Shown: piece after piece, positions 61,411-62,000 of the stretch
How positions within the stretch are numbered: the first letter of the stretch is position 1
How the letters are laid out: each line of letters starts with the position of its first letter
NCBI GenBank assembly: GCA_014529385.2
Contig: CM043966.1
Span: 99,648,087-99,710,086 of the forward strand
Length of the DNA: 62,000 nucleotides
Reading direction: 5' to 3'
DNA from: Adiantum capillus-veneris
Taxonomy: Eukaryota; Streptophyta; Polypodiopsida; Polypodiales; Pteridaceae
Translations under genes and position numbers: made by a program
The notes under the pieces: generated by a model
Seen by the model: only the letters and a program-made list of their open reading frames with translations
Databases searched by the model: none
What the model was told of the DNA's origin: nothing

Positions 61411-62000
61411 CTCTCTTAATCTATTCATGTCATCCCATTGATTATGTACTTGATAGTGAGTCCATGGCTACTTGCTACCCACAGAAAGAATCATCTATAT
61501 TTCTAGCGCCTTATGCATAGAGATTGCTTGTCATTGCAATCATATACAACGATCACGAGCAATTATACCAGTCTCAACTCTTTCTAAACAGAGTAGTTGA
61601 TGTTATAGTGGAAGCGTAAACTATGCTTTAGTGGACTGAGTCCACAATATTGGCATGCCCCTGATTGTGTAGTTGTGTCATACCCCTAAAAAGACCACTA
61701 CTAAAGACATAATTAGAGATACAACTAAGCAACATCTCTTCTCAAGTTGGAAGCTTATTCACAACTGAATCCCAAAATAATCATATCTCTCCATGGACAA
61801 AAGAAAATGACTTATGGGCTAGATTTTCTTAGGTTTGCAACAAGAGATTACCTACAGGAGTCTCTCTTAATGTACTCATGTCGTCCCATGAAATATGTGT
61901 TTGATAGTGAGGCCATGCCTACTTGCTGCCCACAGAAAGCATCATCTATATTGCTAGCAACTTGTGAATAGAAATTTCTCATTGTTGTAATCATATACAA
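61411..62000 (+). repeat. Flank with a 451-bp-spaced direct repeat
   Basis: About 135 bases from CTCTCTTAAT at 61411 recur at 61862-62000 with about 80 percent identity (shared TCATGTC..TCCCAT, GATAGTGAG, CCCACAGAAAG.ATCATCTATATT). A 74-codon frame at 61747-61971 spans the second copy, but I cannot identify it. The repeat runs to the window edge. Confidence 0.75.

Overview
The window looks like intergenic DNA from a large, repeat-rich plant nuclear genome. It holds LTR retrotransposons of several lineages, one LINE, long (CT)n microsatellites, and only broken host-type genes (two PPR pseudogenes). The PPR fragments are of the 'LKACGS' type, which I associate with ferns and lycophytes, so a fern is my best guess; this is inference. 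I see no intact conventional host gene, no rRNA or tRNA gene, and no CRISPR.

Layout. 1-6595: a family A Ty3/gypsy element whose pol is internally inverted, followed by its 3' LTR, which is split by a 2654-bp insertion. 6596-10470 (minus): remnant of a Tat/Athila-like element (family C): integrase, leader with hairpin repeats, tRNA-Asp-like primer site, LTR. 11690-13520: LINE reverse-transcriptase remnant. 14270-15600: a different gypsy pol remnant. 16905-17887: a 171-bp tandem repeat running into (CT)75. 20.2-27.1 kb: transposase-like scrap, PPR pseudogene and an acidic broken frame, bracketed by 443-bp direct repeats. 27504-28482: family A RT remnant. 28483-53276: family B, a protease-only LTR element with a hairpin-array leader. 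Inside family B at 31861-49922 is a nested 18,062-bp family A tandem (LTR-internal-LTR-internal-LTR, exact 8025-bp period). 53.6-56.2 kb: acidic repeat-protein frame with a family A-like polypurine tract. 56.6-57.2 kb: second PPR pseudogene. 58.46-61.41 kb: coiled-coil gag-like frame and a plus-strand family C LTR. 61411-62000: a duplicated flank.

How the parts fit. Family A carries gag-protease and RT-RNase H-integrase on a primer site matching plant tRNA-Trp. Its protease (D-H-G), RT (FIDD) and integrase resemble fungal Ty3 elements more than the usual plant lineages. Its LTR encodes two small paralogous proteins (about 70 aa each). These stay alignable without gaps in a diverged copy at 3321-3760, where most conserved residues use different codons, which points to selection on protein.

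Families B and C have unrelated leader sequences but the same design: a tRNA-Asp-like primer site, then about 520-540 nt later a series of stem-tetraloop palindromes spaced about 285 nt apart. The family A tandem inserted at the centre of one of these palindromes, leaving a 4-bp duplication GCGT. The LTR protein pair and the hairpin-array leaders are the two features I consider possibly undescribed.
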